From the NCBI GenBank assembly GCA_025966175.1, contig JAOPVN010000157.1, forward strand, positions 1 through 10,409: a DNA stretch of 10,409 nt, in the 5' to 3' direction. Positions 1 through 6,242 of this stretch are shown piece by piece. A program made the translations under genes and the position numbers. The notes beneath the pieces are model-generated. The model saw only the letters and a list, made by a program, of their open reading frames with translations. It was not told the origin of the DNA and did no database searches. The stretch's first letter is position 1. Each line of letters begins with the position of its first letter. This DNA is from Modestobacter sp. (GTDB lineage: Bacteria > Actinomycetota > Actinomycetes > Mycobacteriales > Geodermatophilaceae).

Positions 1-1110
1 GCCGGCCTGGCGGAGCTGCGCAGCGACCTCGGCCGGATGCGCACCGAGCTCACCGAGCAGCTCTCCGGTGAGCTGCTGATCGAGCGCATGGTCATGCGCG
101 CCCAGTCGGTCCGCGGGCCGGCCCAGCCCGGGCCCGACCAGGCCGACGGCCGAATCCTGGACGGCACGCCGTCCTGGGAGTCCTCGCCGGCCGGTGGCTG
201 GGAGGTCGACCGCTGGCAGGAGACCCGGGTGGTCCCTGCCGAGCCGGTCGAGCCCGCTCCCCGGCTCATCGCGGGGCCGCCGCCCGTGCCGCCGCCGCTC
301 ACCCGCACGCTCGCCCGGGTCGACGAGGAGACCACCGCCGGACCCCGTCCGCCCTCACCGATCGAGTGGCTGGTCGAGGAGTCCGTCCTCGAGCCGTGGG
401 TCGAGTCGCGGCCCAGGTCGCCGCTGGAGTGGCTGGGCGACCAGGCGCTGCTGGACGCGAACGGCCAGCCGACCGGTGGGATCCCGGTCGCATCCCAGCC
501 GGGGCCCACGCCGCGCCGGCACCGTCGAGCCGCCGAGCCGGACGACGAGGACGTCACGATCGTCCCCTCGCGGTCCCCGGAGCCGGTCTCCTCGGTCGCC
601 AGCTGGTCCAGCGCCGCCGAGGAGACGCCCGCGGCCGAGAGTGACTCCTACGACAGCTCCGGCTACGACGAGATGCTGTTCGGCACCTCGACGTACCGCA
701 GCCCGTCGTCCGAGGAGACGCCGTCCTACGGAGCGTCGTCGTACGAGACACCGTCCTACGAGACGCCCTCCTGGTCGACCGGCGACACGTCCTGGTCGGC
801 CCGCAGCACCGCCTCGGAGATCGACTCCTCCGACACGGGCAGCCCGGACGACGTCGACCCGAGGTCGGGCAGCACCTCGTACCGGTCGACCGGCTACGAC
901 GCCTCCGGCTACGCCGCGCCCGGCCGGACCGACGCACCGGCACAGCGCGACGAGCCGGAGCCCCAGGGGCACGCCCGGCTCGCGCAGATCCTGGCCGAGA
1001 GCGGGGTCGAGGCGCCCAGCGGTGGGCGGTCCCGCCGTCGTCGCCACCGTGAGGAAGCCGGCGAGACCCCCGAGGACGACGTGCTCGCCCGGGTGCTCGG
1101 CCGCAACTGA
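1..1110 (+). CDS. DUF6779-type actinobacterial protein, C-terminal part (5' end outside window)
   Basis: The frame is open from base 1, so the gene starts upstream of the window; 369 residues are visible before the TGA. The first 40 or so residues are charged and probably helical or coiled coil (LRSDLGRMRTELTEQL, then ELLIERMVMRAQS). A long, probably disordered Pro/Ser/Glu-rich region follows, with a twice-used SP(I/L)EWL motif (355-372 and 418-435) and a Ser/Tyr/Thr-rich stretch with YETPS repeats. The C-terminus is compact and basic (HARLAQILAESG, a run RSRRRRHREE, ending DDVLARVLGRN), which fits my recollection of the DUF6779 family (M. tuberculosis Rv3604c). That family usually has membrane segments in the N-terminal part, not visible here. 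The assignment rests on this ending and on the adjacent DUF2520-panC-panD genes. The function is unknown. It converges on the SDR gene. Confidence 0.75.
   Translation, partial: AGLAELRSDLGRMRTELTEQLSGELLIERMVMRAQSVRGPAQPGPDQADGRILDGTPSWESSPAGGWEVDRWQETRVVPAEPVEPAPRLIAGPPPVPPPLTRTLARVDEETTAGPRPPSPIEWLVEESVLEPWVESRPRSPLEWLGDQALLDANGQPTGGIPVASQPGPTPRRHRRAAEPDDEDVTIVPSRSPEPVSSVASWSSAAEETPAAESDSYDSSGYDEMLFGTSTYRSPSSEETPSYGASSYETPSYETPSWSTGDTSWSARSTASEIDSSDTGSPDDVDPRSGSTSYRSTGYDASGYAAPGRTDAPAQRDEPEPQGHARLAQILAESGVEAPSGGRSRRRRHREEAGETPEDDVLARVLGRN
727..771 (+). repeat. 15 bp tandem coding repeat (YxxxS / YETPS)
   Basis: Two consecutive 15 bp units at 742-756 and 757-771 differ at two positions and each encode YETPS. 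A diverged unit at 727-741 encodes YGASS. The repeat lies in the Ser/Tyr/Thr-rich, probably disordered region of the DUF6779-type protein and keeps frame. Similar but looser Ser-Tyr units (SYDSSGYDE, STSYRSTGYDASGY) occur before and after it. Confidence 0.75.
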
Positions 1111-1115
1111 AGAAG

Positions 1116-1169
1116 GACCCCTCTGCCCCCGCGCCTCGCGGGCTCGACGCGGGCCCCTGCAGAGGGGCC
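1116..1169. terminator. Bidirectional hairpin between convergent genes
   Basis: The outer arms are a perfect 9 bp pair (CCCCTCTGC at 1118-1126 with GCAGAGGGG at 1159-1167). Past a bulged A, GG at 1115-1116 can also pair with CC at 1168-1169. An inner perfect 6 bp stem (CCCGCG at 1128-1133 with CGCGGG at 1148-1153) lies inside. The hairpin fills almost all of the 60 bp between the stop codon of the DUF6779-type gene and that of the SDR gene, so it can serve transcripts from both sides. There is no long T-tract, as is usual for high-GC actinobacterial terminators. Confidence 0.75.
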
Positions 1170-1170
1170 G

Positions 1171-1923
1171 TTAGATGGGGCCGCGGGACAGCGCGCCGCC
1201 GTCGAGCACCAGCGTCTGGCCGGTGACCCAGCCGGCGCCGTCGCCGAGCAGGTAGGCAGCCGCCTCGCCGATGTCCTCCGGGGTGCCCAGCCGGCCCACC
1301 GGGTACTGCTTGGACAGCGAGTCCTCGCGGCCGGTGAACAGCGCCTCGGCGAAGCGGGTCTTCACCACCGCCGGGGCCACGGCGTTGACCCGGACCTTCG
1401 GCCCGAGCTCGACGGCGAGCTGCGTGGTCAGGTTGACCAGCGCGGCCTTGCTGACGCCGTAGGCGGCGATGCCCTCGCTCGACTTCAGGCCGGCCACCGA
1501 GGCGACGATCAGCACCGAGCCGCCGTGCTCGGACATCCACGCCCGCCAGGCCTCCTGCACCAGGCCGAGGCTGGAGACGACGTTGGTGTCCAGGATCTTG
1601 CGGAAGGCGTCCAGCGGAGCGTCCATCAGCGGGCCGAACACCGGGTTGATCCCGACGTTGCCCACGAGGCAGTCCAGGCTGCCGAAGGTGTCCACGGCGG
1701 TGCGCACGGCCTCCGCGCGGTGCTCAGGGTCCCCGGCGTTGCCGGCCACGGCGACCGCCTTCTCCGGGCCACCCAGCTGCTCGACCGCCTCGGCGAGTGC
1801 CTCGGGCTTTCGGGCGGTCACCACCACCCGGGCGCCCCGGTCGACCAGGCTCTGTGCGATCGCCAGGCCGATGCCGCGGCTCGCGCCGGTGACCAGTGCG
1901 GTGCGTCCCTCGAAGCTGCTCAC
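1171..1923 (-). CDS. SDR family NAD(P)-dependent oxidoreductase
   Basis: A classical short-chain dehydrogenase/reductase of 250 residues, the usual family length. Visible signatures are the Gly-rich cofactor motif TGASRGIG (residues 12-19), the NVG version of the NAG motif (89-91), and the catalytic set Asn114, Ser142, Tyr155, Lys159 (YGVSK). The end is typical (VTGQTLVLDGG). Arg16 and Arg38 suggest a preference for NADPH; this is an inference. The substrate cannot be told: FabG-like 3-oxoacyl reductases and many alcohol or sugar dehydrogenases look alike. I chose the GTG at 1923 because GGAGGAGC (complement of 1927-1934) lies six bases before it and the protein then begins VSSFEGRTALVTG, right at the first beta strand. 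An earlier in-frame ATG at 2004 would add 27 Arg-rich, unconserved residues. The gene runs opposite to the pan/nad operon and is absent from the matching M. tuberculosis locus. Confidence 0.9.
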   Translation of the reverse strand: MSSFEGRTALVTGASRGIGLAIAQSLVDRGARVVVTARKPEALAEAVEQLGGPEKAVAVAGNAGDPEHRAEAVRTAVDTFGSLDCLVGNVGINPVFGPLMDAPLDAFRKILDTNVVSSLGLVQEAWRAWMSEHGGSVLIVASVAGLKSSEGIAAYGVSKAALVNLTTQLAVELGPKVRVNAVAPAVVKTRFAEALFTGREDSLSKQYPVGRLGTPEDIGEAAAYLLGDGAGWVTGQTLVLDGGALSRGPI

Positions 1924-2223
1924 CGTGCTCCTCCGTGCTCCAAGCCGGCTCCGCTGCCGGCGCGGCCTCAACCTAACCGGGGTCCCGGTGACCCCTCCGG
2001 CCACCCGGGTGAGTCAGCACACACCCCGCTGACGTTGCGGGCGGGGGCCCGGTGGTCACACACTCGCCTACGGCGCGACACCTGCGTGACACATCCGGAC
2101 CCCGGGTGGTTGCAGCGGGCGGGACGTCACCGCTCCATCCGCACCACCACGGCCCACGACGACGTGGGACGACGCGACCTGAGTCCGGTACCCGCGAGGG
2201 ACTGGAACGAGAGGTGCACCGGG
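1924..2223. other. Divergent intergenic region (SDR / pan-nad operon)
   Basis: These 300 bp separate the divergent SDR gene and the DUF2520-panC operon and should hold promoters for both. I see no clear sigma-A promoter pair. On the minus strand TAGGTT (complement of 1971-1976) fits the actinobacterial TANNNT -10 pattern about 48 bp before the SDR start, but no good -35 goes with it. An inverted repeat, GTCAGC (2013-2018) and GCTGAC (2028-2033) with a 9 bp spacer, could be an operator. Shadow reading frames cross the region, but none has a ribosome-binding site or a recognisable product. Confidence 0.45.
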
Positions 2224-3189
2224 ATGTCCGTCCGTCCCTTCCGCGCGGTTGCGCCGCGCCCCCCTGCTCTGCCCGCCGCCGGGCTGCCCCCGGCCGCCGA
2301 GGCCCCCGCCCGACTGCGCATCGGTGTCGTCGGAGCCGGCCGGGTCGGTGCCGTCCTCGGTGCCGCGCTCGCCGCCGCCGGCCACGACGTGGTCGCCGCC
2401 TCGGGCCTGTCCGCCGCATCCGCCGAGCGCGCCGCCCGGCTGCTGCCCGGTGTTCCGCTGCTGCCCGCCGACGAGGTGGTGGCCGCCAGCGACCTGGTCG
2501 TCCTCGCGGTCCCCGACGACACCCTCGCCGGCCTGGTCGGGGGGCTCGCCGACACCGGTGCCTGGCGCCGCGGCCAGCTGCTCTTCCACACCTCCGGCGC
2601 GCACGGCCTGGCCGTCCTCGCCCCGGCCGAGCGGGCCGGCGTGCTCTCCGTGGCCCTGCACCCGGCGATGACCTTCTCCGGCGGGGCGGAGGACCTGCAC
2701 CGCGTGGTAGCCGCACCCTTCGGGGTCACCAGCCGCCCCGAGCACCGGGCGGTCGCCGAAACCCTCGTCCTGGAGATGGGCGGGGAGCCGTTCTGGGTGG
2801 AGGAGTCCGACCGCGGGCTCTACCACGCAGCCCTGGTCACCGGCGCCAACCACCTGGTCACCCTGGTCGCCGAGGCCGCCGACCTGCTGCGCACCGCCGG
2901 CGTCGCCGACCCCACCCGGGTGCTGGGTCCGCTGCTGACCGCGGCCCTGGACAACGGCCTGCGCCGCGGCGACCGCGGGCTCACCGGGCCGGTCAGCCGG
3001 GGGGACGTCGGCACCGTCGCCGCGCACCTGCAGACGCTGTCCGAACGCGCGCCCTCCTCCGTCGACGCCTACGTGGCGCTGGCCCGGCGCACCACCGAGC
3101 GCGCGCTGGCGGCCGGCCGGCTCAAGCGGCACGAGGGCGCGCCCCTGCTGGAGCTGCTCAGCGGCTCGGCCGAGGAGGCTGCGCGATGA
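2224..3189 (+). CDS. Rossmann-like / DUF2520 domain oxidoreductase next to panC
   Basis: The protein has 321 residues. A Pro/Ala-rich leader of about 30 residues precedes a Rossmann fold starting LRIGVVGAGRVGAVLG (GxGxxG at residues 37-42). The dinucleotide domain continues with DLVVLAVPDD and LLFHTSG, then ALHPAMTFSG. The remaining all-alpha half (from about residue 180: ESDRGLYHAALVTGANHLVTLV and onward) corresponds to the DUF2520 domain, similar in arrangement to ketopantoate reductases and beta-hydroxyacid dehydrogenases. The M. tuberculosis counterpart is Rv3603c, also just before panC. The reaction is unproven; the neighbourhood suggests a role in pantothenate supply, possibly reduction of ketopantoate. 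The ATG at 2224 has GAGAGG at 2209-2214. The TGA overlaps the first possible panC ATG (ATGA at 3186-3189), so translation is probably coupled. It is the first gene of the operon. Confidence 0.85.
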   Translation: MSVRPFRAVAPRPPALPAAGLPPAAEAPARLRIGVVGAGRVGAVLGAALAAAGHDVVAASGLSAASAERAARLLPGVPLLPADEVVAASDLVVLAVPDDTLAGLVGGLADTGAWRRGQLLFHTSGAHGLAVLAPAERAGVLSVALHPAMTFSGGAEDLHRVVAAPFGVTSRPEHRAVAETLVLEMGGEPFWVEESDRGLYHAALVTGANHLVTLVAEAADLLRTAGVADPTRVLGPLLTAALDNGLRRGDRGLTGPVSRGDVGTVAAHLQTLSERAPSSVDAYVALARRTTERALAAGRLKRHEGAPLLELLSGSAEEAAR

Positions 3190-3212
3190 ACCGAGGAGGC
3201 TGCGTGATGAAC
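3171..3212 (+). repeat. 21 bp tandem duplication of the panC ribosome-binding site and start codon
   Basis: The 21 bp at 3171-3191 are repeated at 3192-3212 with one change (C3184 versus T3205). Each copy holds CGAGGAGGCTGCG followed by an ATG, so there are two GAGGAGG sites (3172-3178 and 3193-3199), each seven bases before its own ATG (3186 and 3207). The two ATGs are in the same frame, seven codons apart. The first copy also holds the stop codon of the upstream gene. Confidence 0.9.
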
Positions 3213-4094
3213 ACTGCGTCGTCCACCCGCCCCGCCACCCCGCCGAACGTTGCCGAGACCACCGCCGACCTCCGCAAGCTGCGCGACCAGCTGCCCGGCC
3301 CGGTCGTGCTGGTGCCCACCATGGGTGCGCTGCACGAGGGGCACCGCACGCTGGTCCGCGCCGCCCGCGCGCACGGCGGCAGCGTCGTCGTCTCGGTGTT
3401 CGTCAACCCGACGCAGTTCGGGCCCGGTGAGGACTTCGACCGCTACCCGCGCACCTGGGACGCCGATCTGGCCGCGCTGGCCGAGGAGGGCGCCGACCTG
3501 GTGTTCCACCCGCCGGTGGACGAGGTCTACCCGCCCGGTTCGCTGGGCGTCACGGTGCAGCCCGGCCCGCTTGGTGACGTGCTGGAGGGCGCCGTCCGGC
3601 CCGGGCACTTCGCCGGCGTGCTGACCGTCGTGGCCAAGCTGTTCGGCCTGGTCCGCCCGGACGTCGCCGTGTTCGGCGAGAAGGACTACCAGCAGCTGAC
3701 GCTCATCCGGGCGATGGCCCGAGAGCTGGCGCTGGGCGTCGAGGTGGTGGGCGTGCCGACGGTGCGCGAGGACGACGGCATGGCGCTGTCCAGCCGCAAT
3801 CGCTACCTGTCCGAGGAGCAGCGCAGCACCGCTGCCGCGTTGTCCGCGGCGCTCCGGTCGGGTGCGGCAGCCGGCCCGCAGGGGCCCGAGGCCGTTCTCG
3901 CCGCCGCCCGGGCGGTGCTCGCTGCAGCGCCCGAGCTGGTGCCGGACTACCTCGAGCTCACCGACCCCGACCTCGGCCCGGCGCCCGCCGCCGGACCGGC
4001 CCGCCTGCTCGTCGCCGCCCGCGCCGGCAGCACCCGACTCATCGACAACACCGCTGTGACGGTGCACGACTCAACGCAGGGGAGCCCCCGATGA
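3207..4094 (+). CDS. panC: Pantothenate synthetase (pantoate--beta-alanine ligase)
   Basis: PanC makes pantothenate in the cytoplasm from pantoate, beta-alanine and ATP via pantoyl-adenylate. The 295-residue protein carries the family signatures: PTMGALHEGH (37-46, with the HxxH-type His43 and His46), FVNPTQF (65-71), the FGEKDYQQ loop (156-163, with catalytic Lys159 and Gln163) and SSRNRYL (195-201). Length and motif spacing match the M. tuberculosis enzyme. The start is ambiguous because its ribosome-binding site and ATG are duplicated. I give ATG 3207 (MNTASS); ATG 3186 would add MNRGGCV and overlap the DUF2520 gene by four bases. Both starts have the same GAGGAGG at the same distance. Its last codons overlap panD (ATGA at 4091-4094), so PanC and the enzyme that supplies its beta-alanine are translationally coupled. 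Confidence 0.97.
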   Translation: MNTASSTRPATPPNVAETTADLRKLRDQLPGPVVLVPTMGALHEGHRTLVRAARAHGGSVVVSVFVNPTQFGPGEDFDRYPRTWDADLAALAEEGADLVFHPPVDEVYPPGSLGVTVQPGPLGDVLEGAVRPGHFAGVLTVVAKLFGLVRPDVAVFGEKDYQQLTLIRAMARELALGVEVVGVPTVREDDGMALSSRNRYLSEEQRSTAAALSAALRSGAAAGPQGPEAVLAAARAVLAAAPELVPDYLELTDPDLGPAPAAGPARLLVAARAGSTRLIDNTAVTVHDSTQGSPR

Positions 4095-4516
4095 TGCGCA
4101 CCATGCTCAAGAGCAAGATCCACCGGGCCACGGTGACCCAGGCCGACCTGCACTACGTCGGTTCGGTGACCATCGACGAGGACCTGCTCGACGCCGCGGA
4201 CCTGCTGCCCGGCGAGCAGGTCGCGATCGTCGACGTCACCAATGGCGCCCGGCTGGAGACCTACGTGATCCCTGGGGAGCGCGGCACCGGCGTGATCGGC
4301 ATCAACGGTGCCGCCGCGCACCTCGTGCACCCCGGCGACCTGGTGATCATGATCAGCTACGGCCAGATGGACGAGTCGGAGGCGAAGAGCTACATCCCGC
4401 GGGTGGTGCACGTCGACGGTGACAACCGCATCGTCGAGCTCGGCGCCGATCCCTCGGCACCGGTGCCGGGCGCTCCCGACCAGCGGCGCAGCGACCTCGG
4501 CGTACCCGTCAGGTGA
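4091..4516 (+). CDS. panD: Aspartate 1-decarboxylase, pyruvoyl-dependent
   Basis: PanD decarboxylates L-aspartate to beta-alanine, the second substrate of PanC. The proenzyme has 141 residues and cuts itself between Gly24 and Ser25 (LHYVGSVTID, residues 20-29), turning Ser25 into the pyruvoyl cofactor. Lys9, Arg54 and Tyr58, used in substrate binding and processing, are present, as is the conserved NGAAAHL segment. ATG 4091 is preferred over the adjacent ATG 4094 because it places the cleavage site at exactly 24/25, as in E. coli PanD, and because AGGGGAG (4078-4084) lies six bases before it. It overlaps panC by four bases. The C-terminal 20 or so residues (DPSAPVPGAPDQRRSDLGV) are an unconserved tail like those in other actinobacteria. 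nadB follows after four bases. Confidence 0.97.
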   Translation: MMRTMLKSKIHRATVTQADLHYVGSVTIDEDLLDAADLLPGEQVAIVDVTNGARLETYVIPGERGTGVIGINGAAAHLVHPGDLVIMISYGQMDESEAKSYIPRVVHVDGDNRIVELGADPSAPVPGAPDQRRSDLGVPVR

Positions 4517-4520
4517 CCGC

Positions 4521-6191
4521 ATGACGAGCTCGACGGTCGCCCGGGCCACCGGGCTGCCGTTGCGGCTGCGCGCCCCCGCCCCCGGCTGGGAGCTGACCGC
4601 TGACATCTGCGTGGTCGGCTCCGGCGTCGCCGGGTTGTGCGTGGCGCTGCACGCCCGCGCCGCCGGGCTCTCGGTCGCCGTCGTCACCAAGGTCGAGGTG
4701 GACGACGGGTCCACCCGCTGGGCGCAGGGCGGGATCGCCGCCGTCCTGGACCCCGCCGACAGCCCCGCCGCGCACGCCCGGGACACCGAGGTCGCCGGGG
4801 TCGGGCTGTGCGACCGCGCCGCGGTCGACGCGCTGGTCACCGAGGGGCCGGAGCGGCTGCACCAGCTGATCACCTGGGGCGCCGCGTTCGACCGGGACAG
4901 CGCCGGGCACCTGTTGCTCACCCGGGAGGGCGGGCACTCCACCGACCGGATCGTGCACGCCGGGGGCGACGCCACCGGCGCGGAGGTGCAGCGGGCGCTG
5001 CGCGCCGCCGTGGCCGCCGACCCGGGGGTCACGCTGGTCGAGCACGCGATGGTGCTGGACGTCATCCGCGACGCGGCCGGCCGGGCGGCCGGGGTGACCC
5101 TGCACGTGCTGGGGGAGGGCAGCGCCGACGGCGTGGGGGCCGTGCGTGCGCGGGCCGTCGTGCTGGCCACCGGCGGGATGGGTCAGGTCTACGCCGCGAC
5201 CACCAACCCGGCCGTCTCCACCGGCGACGGCGTCGCCCTCGGCCTGCGCGCCGGGGCGGTCGCCACCGACCTGGAGTTCGTCCAGTTCCACCCCACGTCC
5301 CTCTACCTGGGCCCCGGTGCCCGCGGCCAGCAGCCACTGGTCTCCGAGGCGCTGCGCGGCGAGGGCGCGGTGCTGCGCGACGGCGCCGGGGAGCGGTTCA
5401 TGGTCGGCGTCCACGAGCTGGCCGAGTTGGCCCCGCGCGACGTCGTGGCCAAGGCGATCACCCGGGTGCAGTTGCGCGACGGCGTCGACCACGTGTGGCT
5501 GGACGCCCGCGAGGTCCCCGGCCTGGCCGCGCGATTCCCGACGATCGTGGCGCGCTGCCGGGAAGCGGGCATCGACCCGGTCACCGAGCTCGTGCCGGTC
5601 ACCCCGGCGGCCCACTACGCCTCCGGTGGGCTGGCCAGCGACCTGGCCGGCCGCACCACCGTCCCGGGGCTCTACGCCTGCGGTGAGGTCGCCTGCACCG
5701 GCGTGCACGGCGCCAACCGGCTGGCCTCCAACTCCCTCCTCGAGGGGCTGGTCTTCGCCGGCCGGATCGGCGCGGCGCTGGCCCGCGAGCTGCCCGTGCC
5801 CGCACCCGCCCCGCCCGCGGACACCCGGCCGGAGGGCCTGGTCGACGCCGCCTCCCGCGCCGAGCTCACCGCGACGATGTCGGCCCGGGTCGGCGCGCTG
5901 CGCAGCGGGGCCGGGCTGGCCGAGGCCGCCGAACGGCTGGCGGCGCTGGGGGAGCGGACCACCGCCGTCCCCGGTGTGCCCGGCTGGGAGGCCACCGACC
6001 TGCTCACCGTCGCCACCGCCCTCACGGCGGCGGCCGCCGCCCGCGAGGAGACCCGCGGCTGCCACTGGCGCGAGGATCATCCCGAGGCGACCGAGGAGTG
6101 GCGGGTGCACCTGGACGTGCGGCTGGACCCTGACGGCGGGGTGGCGCTGACCCGCCGCCCGATCGGCGAGCCCGTGGTGGTTGCCTGGTGA
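4521..6191 (+). CDS. nadB: L-aspartate oxidase
   Basis: NadB is a flavoprotein that oxidises L-aspartate to iminoaspartate, the first step of de novo NAD synthesis; NadA then makes quinolinate. The 556-residue protein shows the FAD-binding start DICVVGSGVAGL (GxGxxG at 33-38), the NadB signature STRWAQGGIAA (64-74), REGGHSTDRIVHAGGD, EFVQFHPT (His257), the active-site APRDVVAKAI (Arg306), HYASGGL (His365) and the second FAD segment ACGEVACTGVHGANRLASNS. The WAQGG and HGANRLASNS signatures fit NadB better than succinate dehydrogenase or fumarate reductase flavoproteins. The C-terminal helical domain is present but ends in a short variable tail. ATG 4521 lies four bases after panD and has only a weak AGGTGA site, so it probably relies on coupling. 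No nadA lies in the window. Confidence 0.96.
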   Translation: MTSSTVARATGLPLRLRAPAPGWELTADICVVGSGVAGLCVALHARAAGLSVAVVTKVEVDDGSTRWAQGGIAAVLDPADSPAAHARDTEVAGVGLCDRAAVDALVTEGPERLHQLITWGAAFDRDSAGHLLLTREGGHSTDRIVHAGGDATGAEVQRALRAAVAADPGVTLVEHAMVLDVIRDAAGRAAGVTLHVLGEGSADGVGAVRARAVVLATGGMGQVYAATTNPAVSTGDGVALGLRAGAVATDLEFVQFHPTSLYLGPGARGQQPLVSEALRGEGAVLRDGAGERFMVGVHELAELAPRDVVAKAITRVQLRDGVDHVWLDAREVPGLAARFPTIVARCREAGIDPVTELVPVTPAAHYASGGLASDLAGRTTVPGLYACGEVACTGVHGANRLASNSLLEGLVFAGRIGAALARELPVPAPAPPADTRPEGLVDAASRAELTATMSARVGALRSGAGLAEAAERLAALGERTTAVPGVPGWEATDLLTVATALTAAAAAREETRGCHWREDHPEATEEWRVHLDVRLDPDGGVALTRRPIGEPVVVAW

Positions 6192-6242
6192 GCGAGGAAC
6201 GGAACGAACCCCCGAGCGGAGCGAGGTATGACGTGGTGAGCG
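6186..6242 (+). repeat. 48 bp insertion-like segment with 9 bp direct repeats at the nadB/nadC junction
   Basis: TGGTGAGCG occurs at 6186-6194 and again at 6234-6242, exactly 48 bp (16 codons) apart. Removing one repeat plus the spacer leaves a plain GTGA stop/start overlap of nadB and nadC. The inserted part is purine-rich and built of related short words (GAGCGAGG, GAACGGAACGAA, GAGCGGAGCGAGG). Words like these resemble short repeats I recall between genes in some actinobacteria; that resemblance is inference. It contributes residues SEERNEPPSGARYDVV to nadC if translation starts at the first copy. Confidence 0.6.

Noticed and set aside
1525..2223. Much earlier start for the DUF2520 gene in the same frame
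   Set aside because: It would run through the SDR gene and the intergenic region with unconserved sequence. ATG 2224 has GAGAGG upstream and directly precedes the Rossmann domain.
1924..2223. Riboswitch ahead of the pan/nad operon
   Set aside because: No extended conserved hairpin set or known ligand-binding core was recognisable, only one short inverted repeat.
2068..3132. Long minus-strand open frame opposite the DUF2520 gene
   Set aside because: It mirrors a gene with clear domain motifs and operon spacing. Its product is Gly/Arg/Gln-rich without recognisable motifs, as expected for antisense frames in high-GC DNA.
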